From assembly GCA_902364645.1 (NCBI GenBank), contig CABJEP010000003.1, positions 62,001-126,000 of the forward strand: DNA of 64,000 nucleotides. Direction: 5' to 3'. The stretch is from Coriobacteriaceae bacterium. Lineage in GTDB: Bacteria > Actinomycetota > Coriobacteriia > Coriobacteriales > Coriobacteriaceae. The position numbers and the translations under genes are program-made. Position 1 is the stretch's first letter; every line of letters starts with the position of its first letter. Below, piece after piece: positions 10,808 through 17,787 of the stretch. The notes beneath the pieces are model-generated. The model was not told the DNA's origin. It saw only the letters and a list, made by a program, of their open reading frames with translations, and did not search any database.

Positions 10808-11212
10808 GTGGCAGGTATGTCGGAAGCAACAAGGACTCGCACGCATGCGCCCGAGGTTAGGCAGCGCGCCGTCGAGGTCCTCCAAGAGGGGGTCGGTCAT
10901 CGCGCCCTCGCCGCGGAGCTCGGCATTCCCCAGGCCACGGCTCGTCAGTGGGCCCGCGCATATGCCGTGGGCGGTGCCGACGCCGTTCTCAACGCCGGTT
11001 CGCATCATCACACCTATTCGTACGAAGTTAAGCTCGCCGTGGTCAAGGACCGCTTGGAAAACGGCTTAACGGTTCGCGAGGCCATGATCAAGCACAAGAT
11101 TCCTAGCGAGTCTTCGGTCAAGGCTTGGTGCCGTCAGTACCGCGAGAGCGGTGAGTCCGCACTGGTCGATAAGCCGCGCGGTCGCAAGCCGCGCGTTAAA
11201 AAGGCGGAATAG
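10808..11212 (+). CDS. Small protein with two helix-turn-helix modules, transposase-OrfA-like
   Basis: The 134-residue protein begins with GTG; an in-frame ATG three codons later at 10817 is an equally possible start. Residues about 10-50 (APEVRQRAVEVLQEGVGHRA... ATARQWARAY) and 60-110 (YEVKLAVVKDRLENGLTVRE... SVKAWCRQYRESG) each look like the HTH of IS3/IS630-type OrfA proteins. The tail is strongly basic (KPRGRKPRVKKAE). No transposase catalytic partner, terminal inverted repeats or target duplication are seen around it, so it is either a domesticated DNA-binding protein or an IS remnant. It stands alone, 180 bases ahead of the hydrogenase operon, so a regulatory link to that operon is possible but unproven. 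Confidence 0.8.
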   Translation: MAGMSEATRTRTHAPEVRQRAVEVLQEGVGHRALAAELGIPQATARQWARAYAVGGADAVLNAGSHHHTYSYEVKLAVVKDRLENGLTVREAMIKHKIPSESSVKAWCRQYRESGESALVDKPRGRKPRVKKAE

Positions 11213-11233
11213 CAAACGGGATGGTGCACCCAC

Positions 11234-11259
11234 AGGGGCGCATTTTTCTTGCCGCCCCT
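11234..11259 (+). terminator. Weak hairpin after HTH gene
   Basis: AGGGGCG (11234-11240) pairs with CGCCCCT (11253-11259) across a 12-base loop. No T-run follows, so it may slow transcription rather than end it. Confidence 0.3.
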
Positions 11260-11392
11260 CTGCTCCAATGCGGGCGTGCCCTTACCCCGTACGCCTAAAA
11301 TTCCCCAGTTGACCGAAAACCCGCCGCCGCTACTCCTCAATTGAGCTATAACGTTAAACAATTGCAGCGTTTTAGCATGGGGGAGTGATGGT

Positions 11393-14275
11393 ATGACGCT
11401 ACTGTATTTCCTTACCCTGTTTCCGCTGGTACCGGCGCTGGGCATGCTGCTCGCGCGCGGTGACCGCGCCCGCGATGCGGCGGGGCTCATAGGCTCCGGC
11501 ATTATTATGGCGGTGACAGTTGTAGTCGCCGTCATGTTTTTTGGCACGGGTCCGCAGAGCTTTGAGGTTGCCCCCGGCACCTCGCATGTGCTCTCGATCA
11601 TCAGTTCCGTTATCGACGTCATCCTGTGCGCTGTCATCCTGTACAACGCGTACAAATATAGGAACGCGCTCACCACGGTGCTCGGCATAGTCCAGCTGGT
11701 GGGCTCGCTCGCCTTTGCAGCCATGACGCTGCCCGCGGCCGAAGCCGTCACGGCAACGCCACTCTACCTGGACTACATGAGCGTGATCATGGTCCTCGCC
11801 GTCGGCATCGTTGGCAGTCTAATCTGCTTGTATGCCCTGGGCTACATGAAGGACTTCCAGGCCCATGACGAGCACGAGGCCGCGCTGCGCGGGCAGACCG
11901 CGCCCGACCGTCGCCCGCAGTTCCTGGCGCTCATGTTCCTGTTCCTCTCGGCCATGTTCGTCATCGTGACGAGCGACAACCTTGAGTGGCTGTTCTGCGG
12001 CTGGGAAATCACCACCGTGTGTTCGTTCCTTATGATTGGCTACACGCGTACGCCCGAGGCCATCAAGAACGCCTTTACCCAAATCATCCTCAACATGCTG
12101 GGCGGCATCGCGTTTTTGGCCGGACTCATGTACCTGCACGTTAACGGCATGCCGCTGACCATCTCGGGCATGATCGATCTTTCCGGTGCCGGTACCGCGC
12201 AGTCCGCGCTGCTGGTGATGCCGGTCGTTCTGCTGTCGCTCGCCGCACTCACCAAGGCCGCACAGATGCCGTTCCACACCTGGCTGCTCGGCGCCATGGT
12301 CGCCCCCACGCCCACGAGTGCCCTGCTGCACTCGTCCACCATGGTCAAGGCCGGCGTGTTTTTGATGGTCAAGCTGAGCCCGCTGTATGCCATCTATCCC
12401 GTGACCGGCTTTATGGTCACGAGTGTGGGTGCCATCACGTTTTTGCTCGCGGCCCTCATGGCCATCTCGCAGAGCAACGCCAAACGCGTGCTCGCGTACT
12501 CCACCATTTCCAACCTGGGCCTCATCAGTGCCTGCTTGGGCGTCGGCGCGCCCGAGGCCGTGTGGGCCGCCATCTTCCTGATCCTGTTCCATACGGTGGC
12601 AAAGTCACTGCTGTTCCTGTGCGTGGGCACGGCCGAGCATCATATCGGCAGCCGCAATATCGAGGACATGGACGGCATGTTCAGCCGCATGCCGCACCTG
12701 ACGCGCCTGATGATGCTGGGCATTATGGGCATGTTCGTGGCGCCGTTTGGCATGCTCGTGTCCAAGTGGGGCGCCCTGGTGGCGTTTGCGCAGACCGGCA
12801 ACGTGCTCATGATCATGGTGCTTGCCTTTGGCTCGGCCGCGACGTTCTTCTTCTGGGGTAAATGGCTTGCCAAGCTTTCGGGCGTCGACCCCACGGCTCA
12901 AAACGTTGAGGTCAATGTCCATAAGACCGAATGGATGGCCCTCAACACCATCGCCGCGCTGCTGATTCTTTGTTGCGTGGCGTTCCCGCTCATCTCGAGC
13001 GGCCTGGTGTCGCCTTACTTGGCCATGGTGTTTGGCCGCGTGCCGTACGTTATTGGCAAGGACTCCATGTATTTGATGGTGGTTATCGTGGCGTTTATCG
13101 CCGTGGTGCTGCTGACTTCATTCCGCGTGAGCAACAAACCGCACGTAAACGTATATCTTTCGGGCGTGGGAACCGACAATTACCGCCATTTCCGCGGCTC
13201 GATGGGACACGAGATGAAGGCCGAAAAGCGCAATTGGTACTCGGAGGACGCCCTTGGCGAGAAGCGTATTGGCCCCGCGGGTAGCGTCGTGTGTTGCAGC
13301 ATTATCTTGTTTGCGCTGCTGTGTTGCGCGTGGATTGGGCCCGAGCGGCTTGCCATGAGCGCGCCCTCGGTGCTGCGCGGCAAGTATTTTGAAGGTTCGG
13401 GTGTCGTGGGCATATTTATTGGTACCGTGGCGTTTGCCTTGATTGCGCCGCTTGTGGGTGGACTGATCGACGGCCTTGATCGCAAGCTTTCGGCCCGCAT
13501 GCAGGGCCGCGTGGGTCCGCGCCTGCTCCAGCCTTTCTACGACGTTGCCAAGCTGCTGCGCAAGGCCCCTGCCAGCGTAAACACCATGGATGATACCTAC
13601 ATGGCGTGCGCACTCATCTTTACCGTGGTGGGCGGCGGCATCTTTGTGTCGGGCTCCAACACGCTGCTGTGCGCCTTTATGGTGACGCTCGCCGCGATCT
13701 TTGTTGTGTTGGCGTCCGCCTCGACGCAAAGCCCGTTTGCCCAGGTTGGCGCCGATCGTGAGTTGCTGCAGGTTATGAGTTACGAGCCCGCCGTTCTGCT
13801 GATGAGCGTGGGCCTGTACCTTGCCACCGACAGCTTCGATTCCATCGCCGTGACGGGACAGTCGGCCCCCATCATCGTGTACAGCGCGCCCATTTTCCTC
13901 GCGCTGCTCGCGGTACTCACCATCAAGCTACGCAAGTCGCCGTTCGACCTTTCGTACTCGCATCACGCGCATCAGGAGATTGTCCAGGGTGTCGCCACCG
14001 AGATGAGCGGCGGCACGCTGGCCAAGATGACCCTCATGCATTGGTGCGAGACCGTGCTGTTTTTGATGTGGGTGGGCATGTTCTTTGTTTGGGACAACCC
14101 GGTGAGCTGGGTGGTTGCCCTGGTCGTGATGGTCGCGACGTATTTTGTCGAGGTGCTGATTGATAACACCTTCGCGCGCAGCACCTGGCGCAGCTGCTTT
14201 AAGCTCGGCTGGGGCGTGGCGCTGGTGTTTGGCCTGCTCAACCTCATGCCCATCCTTGTCGACGTGTTTATTTAG
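11393..14275 (+). CDS. Fused EchA-EchB membrane subunit of energy-converting hydrogenase
   Basis: This 960-residue membrane protein joins two normally separate subunits. Residues about 1-600 are a NuoL/EchA-type proton-conducting transporter, with the family hallmark around KAAQMPFHTWLLGAM and PTPTSALLHSSTMVKAG. Residues about 665-960 are a NuoH/HycD/EchB-type subunit, with DRKLSARMQGRVGPRLLQP, the YEP loop and SPFDLSYSHHAHQEIVQG. A roughly 60-residue linker with one hydrophobic segment joins them. ATG 11393 has a GGGGGAG ribosome-binding site. The stop is 12 bases before echC. The frame is uninterrupted, so this is a real fusion. By family knowledge it should carry ion translocation and anchor the soluble EchCDEF arm. 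Confidence 0.93.
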   Translation: MTLLYFLTLFPLVPALGMLLARGDRARDAAGLIGSGIIMAVTVVVAVMFFGTGPQSFEVAPGTSHVLSIISSVIDVILCAVILYNAYKYRNALTTVLGIVQLVGSLAFAAMTLPAAEAVTATPLYLDYMSVIMVLAVGIVGSLICLYALGYMKDFQAHDEHEAALRGQTAPDRRPQFLALMFLFLSAMFVIVTSDNLEWLFCGWEITTVCSFLMIGYTRTPEAIKNAFTQIILNMLGGIAFLAGLMYLHVNGMPLTISGMIDLSGAGTAQSALLVMPVVLLSLAALTKAAQMPFHTWLLGAMVAPTPTSALLHSSTMVKAGVFLMVKLSPLYAIYPVTGFMVTSVGAITFLLAALMAISQSNAKRVLAYSTISNLGLISACLGVGAPEAVWAAIFLILFHTVAKSLLFLCVGTAEHHIGSRNIEDMDGMFSRMPHLTRLMMLGIMGMFVAPFGMLVSKWGALVAFAQTGNVLMIMVLAFGSAATFFFWGKWLAKLSGVDPTAQNVEVNVHKTEWMALNTIAALLILCCVAFPLISSGLVSPYLAMVFGRVPYVIGKDSMYLMVVIVAFIAVVLLTSFRVSNKPHVNVYLSGVGTDNYRHFRGSMGHEMKAEKRNWYSEDALGEKRIGPAGSVVCCSIILFALLCCAWIGPERLAMSAPSVLRGKYFEGSGVVGIFIGTVAFALIAPLVGGLIDGLDRKLSARMQGRVGPRLLQPFYDVAKLLRKAPASVNTMDDTYMACALIFTVVGGGIFVSGSNTLLCAFMVTLAAIFVVLASASTQSPFAQVGADRELLQVMSYEPAVLLMSVGLYLATDSFDSIAVTGQSAPIIVYSAPIFLALLAVLTIKLRKSPFDLSYSHHAHQEIVQGVATEMSGGTLAKMTLMHWCETVLFLMWVGMFFVWDNPVSWVVALVVMVATYFVEVLIDNTFARSTWRSCFKLGWGVALVFGLLNLMPILVDVFI

Positions 14276-14287
14276 GAGGCGGCATCC

Positions 14288-14899
14288 ATGGATCATAAAA
14301 TGTCGCGCTCGCCGTGGGTTATTCATTACGACGGCTCGAGCTGCAACGGATGCGATATCGAGGTGCTGGCCTCGCTCACGCCGCTGTTCGATGCGGAGCG
14401 CTTTGGCGTGGTCAACACCGGCAACCCCAAGCATGCGGATATCTTTTTGGTGACGGGGTCGGTCAATGCCCAGAACCTGCCCGTCGTGCGCCAGATCTAC
14501 AACCAGATGCTCGAGCCCAAGTGCGTTGTGGCGTGCGGCATTTGCGCGTGCTCGGGCGGCGTATTCCGCGATGCCTACAACGTGATCGGCGGCGTGGACC
14601 GCGCGATTCCTGTGGACGTGTACGCGCCCGGGTGCGCCATTCGCCCCGAGACGGTGATCGATGCCATCGTGGAGGCGTGCGGCATCCTGGACCAGAAGGA
14701 GGCCGTGATGCGCGCCGGCGGCGATCCGCTCACCGTAGGCGGTGCTGCTACCTGGGACGGTGGCGTTGATCTGGGCGAGGACGGGTTTGTGGCCGCGGCT
14801 GGGGCCGGCGACGCGCCTGCCGCTGGCGACGCGCCTGCCGCTGGCGACGCACCTGCTGAGACGCCCGCCGCGTCCGTCGCTGCAAAGGAGGCCGAGTAA
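14288..14899 (+). CDS. echC: Ech hydrogenase small subunit (NuoB-like, proximal 4Fe-4S)
   Basis: The 203-residue NuoB/EchC-family protein has the cluster ligands in place: C19-x-x-C22 (SSCNGCD), C86 in ACGICACSGG, and C116 in the PGCAIRPE motif. Together these hold the proximal [4Fe-4S] cluster next to the NiFe subunit. The conserved domain ends near residue 150. Beyond it is an Ala/Pro/Asp tail with three GDAPAA repeats encoded by an 18-bp direct repeat (about 14807-14860), unlike standard EchC. AGGAGG lies just before ATG 14288, and the stop overlaps the next start (TAATG). Confidence 0.93.
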   Translation: MDHKMSRSPWVIHYDGSSCNGCDIEVLASLTPLFDAERFGVVNTGNPKHADIFLVTGSVNAQNLPVVRQIYNQMLEPKCVVACGICACSGGVFRDAYNVIGGVDRAIPVDVYAPGCAIRPETVIDAIVEACGILDQKEAVMRAGGDPLTVGGAATWDGGVDLGEDGFVAAAGAGDAPAAGDAPAAGDAPAETPAASVAAKEAE

Positions 14900-15615
14900 T
14901 GCAAAAGGCTATCTATACCACCGTCGGGATCGACGAGCTCCTGTCGCATGTCCAGGCGCTTAAGGGCGTCGGTGCACGCTTTGTGCAAATGCACGCCGAG
15001 CGTAGCGTCGACGACGGCTCGTATCGCTTGGTCTATACGTTTATCAACGTTCGTGCTGCTCAGGAGCATATTGCGCAGGACGGCAGCTATGCGATTGAGA
15101 ACCTGGTGGCTGAGGGCATCGACCAGTACCAGGAGATTCCGTCCATCAGCTCGTATTACCCCGCGGTGTTCCCGTTTGAAAATGAAGCGCACGACCTGTT
15201 TGGTCTTGCCATCACCGACATGCAGATCGACTTTAAGGGCTTTTTCTACCAGGTCTCGACTGCCGAGCCCATGAGCGTTATCACGCCCGAGGTGAAGGCC
15301 GCGCGTGAGAAGGCCATGAAGGTCCGCGCGGCTGCCGAGGCTAAGGCGCGCAAGGCCGCGGCCGAGAAGGCCGCCGCGGCTGCGGCTGTTGCGGGGGAGG
15401 GCGTTGCGGGCGCCGGCGATGCCGCGGGCGCCGCTGCTCAGCCCGCTGCGGCTGCCGGCTCCGATACTCAGCATGACGAGGCCGCGGCCAAGGCCGCACT
15501 TAAAGCCGCCGAGATGGAGGCAAAGCTCGCCGCCATGGATCCCGAGAAAGCGGCCAAGGTCCGCGCGGCGCTTGCCGCCAAGGCCGCCCGCGACAAGCAG
15601 AAAAAGGAGGCGTAA
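14899..15615 (+). CDS. echD: Ech hydrogenase 30-kDa-like subunit (NuoC-like)
   Basis: The 238-residue protein overlaps echC by one base (TAATG), implying translational coupling. Residues 1-135 match the NuoC/HycE-N/EchD domain, including PFENEAHDLFGLAITDM, where family members contact the catalytic subunit. The last 100 residues are almost entirely Ala, Lys and Glu (AKARKAAAEKAAAAAA, AALKAAEMEAKLAAM) and should form a long charged helix or coiled coil; this extension is unusual for EchD. The next gene follows after five bases. No metal ligands are expected in this subunit. Confidence 0.9.
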   Translation: MQKAIYTTVGIDELLSHVQALKGVGARFVQMHAERSVDDGSYRLVYTFINVRAAQEHIAQDGSYAIENLVAEGIDQYQEIPSISSYYPAVFPFENEAHDLFGLAITDMQIDFKGFFYQVSTAEPMSVITPEVKAAREKAMKVRAAAEAKARKAAAEKAAAAAAVAGEGVAGAGDAAGAAAQPAAAAGSDTQHDEAAAKAALKAAEMEAKLAAMDPEKAAKVRAALAAKAARDKQKKEA

Positions 15616-15620
15616 GGTCC

Positions 15621-16709
15621 ATGGCACATCGCTCCGTTATTCCGTTTGGCCCGCAGCACCCGGTGCTGCCCGAGCCGCTTCATCTGGACCTGGTGATCGA
15701 GGATGACCGCGTTATCGAGGCAATTCCGCAGATCGGCTTTGTGCACCGCGGACTCGAGAAGCTCACCGAAAAGCGCGACATGCATCAGTTTGGCTACATC
15801 GCCGAGCGCATCTGCGGCATTTGCGCCGTGGGCCACAGCTACGGTTATGCCAGCGCCTGCGAGCGCATGCTCGACATCGAGGTGCCCGGCCGCGTGCAGT
15901 ATATCCGCACCATTTTGCACGAGCTTTCGCGCATCCACTCGCACCTGCTGTGGCTGGGTCTGCTCGCCGATGCCTTTGGCTTCGAGGCGCTGTTCTATCG
16001 TTCGTGGACCCTGCGCGAGCAGATTCTCAAGATCTTCGAGAGCACGTGCGGCGGTCGCGTGATTCTGTCGATCAACGAGATTGGCGGCCTTAAGCACGAT
16101 ATTGAGGACTCCGAGCTGGCCGGCATTGTCCAGACGCTCGATGCCATGCGCCCCGACTACGAGGCCCTGGTGCATACGTTTTTGGACGACGCCAGCTGCG
16201 GCGAGCGCCTGCATGGCGTGGGCGTGATCAGCAAGAAAGATGCACTGGAGCTTTCGATGGTCGGCCCGTTCGGCCGCGCCTCGGGCGTGGATTACGACGT
16301 GCGCATGTTCGGCGACGGTGCCTATGCGGATCTGGCTGCGTTTGAGCCCATCGTGGCGACCGACGGCGACTGCTATGCCCGCTGCCAGGTGCGTTGCGCC
16401 GAGGTCACGCAGGCCATGGACATCATTAAGGAGCTTGTTGGCAAGATTCCGCACGACGGTATCGGCGGGCGCACCAAGCTCACGCCGGCCGACGGCGCGC
16501 GCGGCGAGGTTGTGATTGAGCAGCCGCGCGGCGAGGCGTATTACTATGTGCGCGGCAACGGCACCAAGAACTTGGACCGTTTCCGTGTGCGCACGCCGAC
16601 GTCGCAGAACCTGGCGGGTCTGACACATGCGCTGCAGGGCGTGCTCCTTGCCAACGTGCCCATGATTATCCTGACCATCGACCCCTGCATTAGCTGCACG
16701 GAAAGGTAG
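15621..16709 (+). CDS. echE: Ech [NiFe] hydrogenase large (catalytic) subunit
   Basis: The 362-residue NuoD/EchE-family protein retains both Cys pairs needed for the NiFe centre: C65 and C68 in RICGICAVGH (L1) and C356/C359 in the terminal DPCISCTER (L2). Complex I NuoD lacks these, so this is a true group 4 hydrogenase catalytic subunit and not a respiratory complex I. The protein stops three residues after the last ligand, so there is no C-terminal peptide for a maturation protease to remove. AAGGAGG sits about eight bases before ATG. The expected reaction is reversible proton reduction with ferredoxin as electron donor. Confidence 0.95.
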   Translation: MAHRSVIPFGPQHPVLPEPLHLDLVIEDDRVIEAIPQIGFVHRGLEKLTEKRDMHQFGYIAERICGICAVGHSYGYASACERMLDIEVPGRVQYIRTILHELSRIHSHLLWLGLLADAFGFEALFYRSWTLREQILKIFESTCGGRVILSINEIGGLKHDIEDSELAGIVQTLDAMRPDYEALVHTFLDDASCGERLHGVGVISKKDALELSMVGPFGRASGVDYDVRMFGDGAYADLAAFEPIVATDGDCYARCQVRCAEVTQAMDIIKELVGKIPHDGIGGRTKLTPADGARGEVVIEQPRGEAYYYVRGNGTKNLDRFRVRTPTSQNLAGLTHALQGVLLANVPMIILTIDPCISCTER

Positions 16710-16716
16710 GCACGGC

Positions 16717-17058
16717 ATGAGTTTGCTGACATTTGCCAAGACGGCCTTGGGTTCTATGGTCAAGCAGCCGGTCACGGTGTGCTATCCGCAGGAGAAGCTC
16801 GCGGCACCCGAGCGCCTGCGCGGGCACATCGTCAACGACATGGACGTGTGCATTTGCTGCGGTATGTGTGCGCGCCGCTGCCCGGCGGGCGCGCTCGCGG
16901 TTGATCGCAAGGACGGTACCTGGTCGATCGATCCGTACGCTTGCGTGGTGTGCGGCGAGTGCATCGAGAGCTGCCCCAAGCACTGCCTGACTATGGATAC
17001 CGCCCACACTCCGGTCGCGGCGAACAAGGCTCCCACGGTGGAAACCAAACCGGAATAG
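16717..17058 (+). CDS. echF: Ech hydrogenase ferredoxin-like subunit (two 4Fe-4S)
   Basis: The 113-residue protein carries two complete 4Fe-4S ligand sets: C45/C48/C51/C55 (CICCGMCARRCP) and C76/C79/C82/C86 (CVVCGECIESCP). It belongs to the EchF/NuoI/HycF family and passes electrons from ferredoxin towards EchC/EchE. It starts seven bases after echE and is the last gene of the operon. With the EchAB fusion, C, D and E, all six canonical Ech functions are present. No hyp maturation genes are in the window. Confidence 0.95.
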   Translation: MSLLTFAKTALGSMVKQPVTVCYPQEKLAAPERLRGHIVNDMDVCICCGMCARRCPAGALAVDRKDGTWSIDPYACVVCGECIESCPKHCLTMDTAHTPVAANKAPTVETKPE

Positions 17059-17090
17059 AGCTGGGATGGGGCTGGTATAGCGCTGGAATG

Positions 17091-17124
17091 GGGGCCGGCG
17101 GGGCAAAAATGCCCCGCCGGCCCC
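17091..17124 (+). terminator. Strong hairpin ending the ech operon
   Basis: A perfect 15-bp stem (GGGGCCGGCGGGGCA and its complement) closes on a four-A loop. No T-tract follows, so it may be a 3'-end stabiliser or an atypical terminator. Confidence 0.7.
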
Positions 17125-17155
17125 GCGCTTAAACGCGCCGTGGAGCCGCCGTGAA

Positions 17156-17309
17156 CAAAACTATGCCGGATTACTACGATAAATCGCCTACCCCCAACCG
17201 CGCCGCATTTGGCAAAATCAAAACCGCAGGTAGACGGCTTGCGGTTTTGCGAAAAAGTCACGCGTGGTCGGGGATCTTATTTTTATCGTAGTAAACCGGC
17301 ATAGTTTTG
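17156..17309. repeat. Long palindromic element, copy A
   Basis: The outer arms 17156-17183 and 17282-17309 begin CAAAACTATGCCGG and are complementary with one mismatch. Inside are a semi-conserved CCCCCAACC / GGTCGGGG pairing and a central AAAACCGCAGGTAGA hairpin closed by GCGGTTTT. It is followed at 17352 by the tag GGAGGAAAACGGATCATTTT, shared with copies B and C. It does not code for protein. Confidence 0.85.
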
Positions 17310-17400
17310 AAATGGCGCCATATCGGTGACGGCCCTTGATCCCCCAAGGACGGAGGAAAACGGATCATTTTGGCCCTGCGAGGGCCGCCACGTGACCCCG

Positions 17401-17564
17401 CCGCCACGAAACCGGCCCATCTACTACTTTTGAGTGGCAACCCCCAACCATAGCGAAAAACGCAAAAACAAAACCGCAGGTAGAACACCTGCGGTTTTTT
17501 ATGAAACGCGGTTATGGTCAGGGGTATCGGGCTAAACGTAGTAGATGGGCCGGTTTCGTGGCGG
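17401..17564. repeat. Long palindromic element, copy B
   Basis: Perfect 27-bp outer arms (17401-17427 and 17538-17564, with core GGCCCATCTACTAC) enclose the same inner elements as copy A: CCCCCAACCA, AAAACCGCAGGTAGA with its CTGCGGTTTT partner, and TATGGTCAGGGG. The arm sequence is unrelated to copy A but again self-complementary. A variant of the GGAGGAAA...CATTTTGGCC tag follows at 17591. Confidence 0.88.
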
Positions 17565-17656
17565 GGTTTATTAATCAACCCCCTCTGGCTGGAGGAAATT
17601 GGGCCATTTTGGCCCGTCCATCTTCGGTCGCACCCGTTTTCCTGCGAAAACGCCGT

Positions 17657-17740
17657 GTCTCAACTTTGGTGAGACATTTGTCTCACGCCCAAAACAGAAT
17701 CTGGAACATGTGTCACCTGCCCAAATTGTGTCTCATTTCG
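17657..17740. promoter_or_regulatory. Cluster of GTCTCA motifs upstream of pilin-like gene
   Basis: TGTCTCA occurs at about 17656. A perfect palindrome TGAGAC-ATTT-GTCTCA lies at 17670-17685, and GTGTCTCA recurs near 17728. The spacing and symmetry suggest operator sites for a dimeric regulator of the gene starting at 17788. No convincing -35/-10 pair could be fixed. Confidence 0.4.
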
Positions 17741-17787
17741 TAACTTTAGGCTGTTGCAAGGTCTGAGACCGCGAGAAGGGAGACGCG

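Noticed and set aside
11393..17058. The operon as respiratory complex I (nuo)
   Set aside because: EchE keeps both CxxC pairs for NiFe, only six functions are present, and there are no NuoE/F/G proteins. This is an energy-converting hydrogenase.
17156..17564. CRISPR array or ordinary terminators
   Set aside because: The units are long palindromes about 245 bp apart with no regular spacer pattern, and their hairpin T-runs are internal to the structure.
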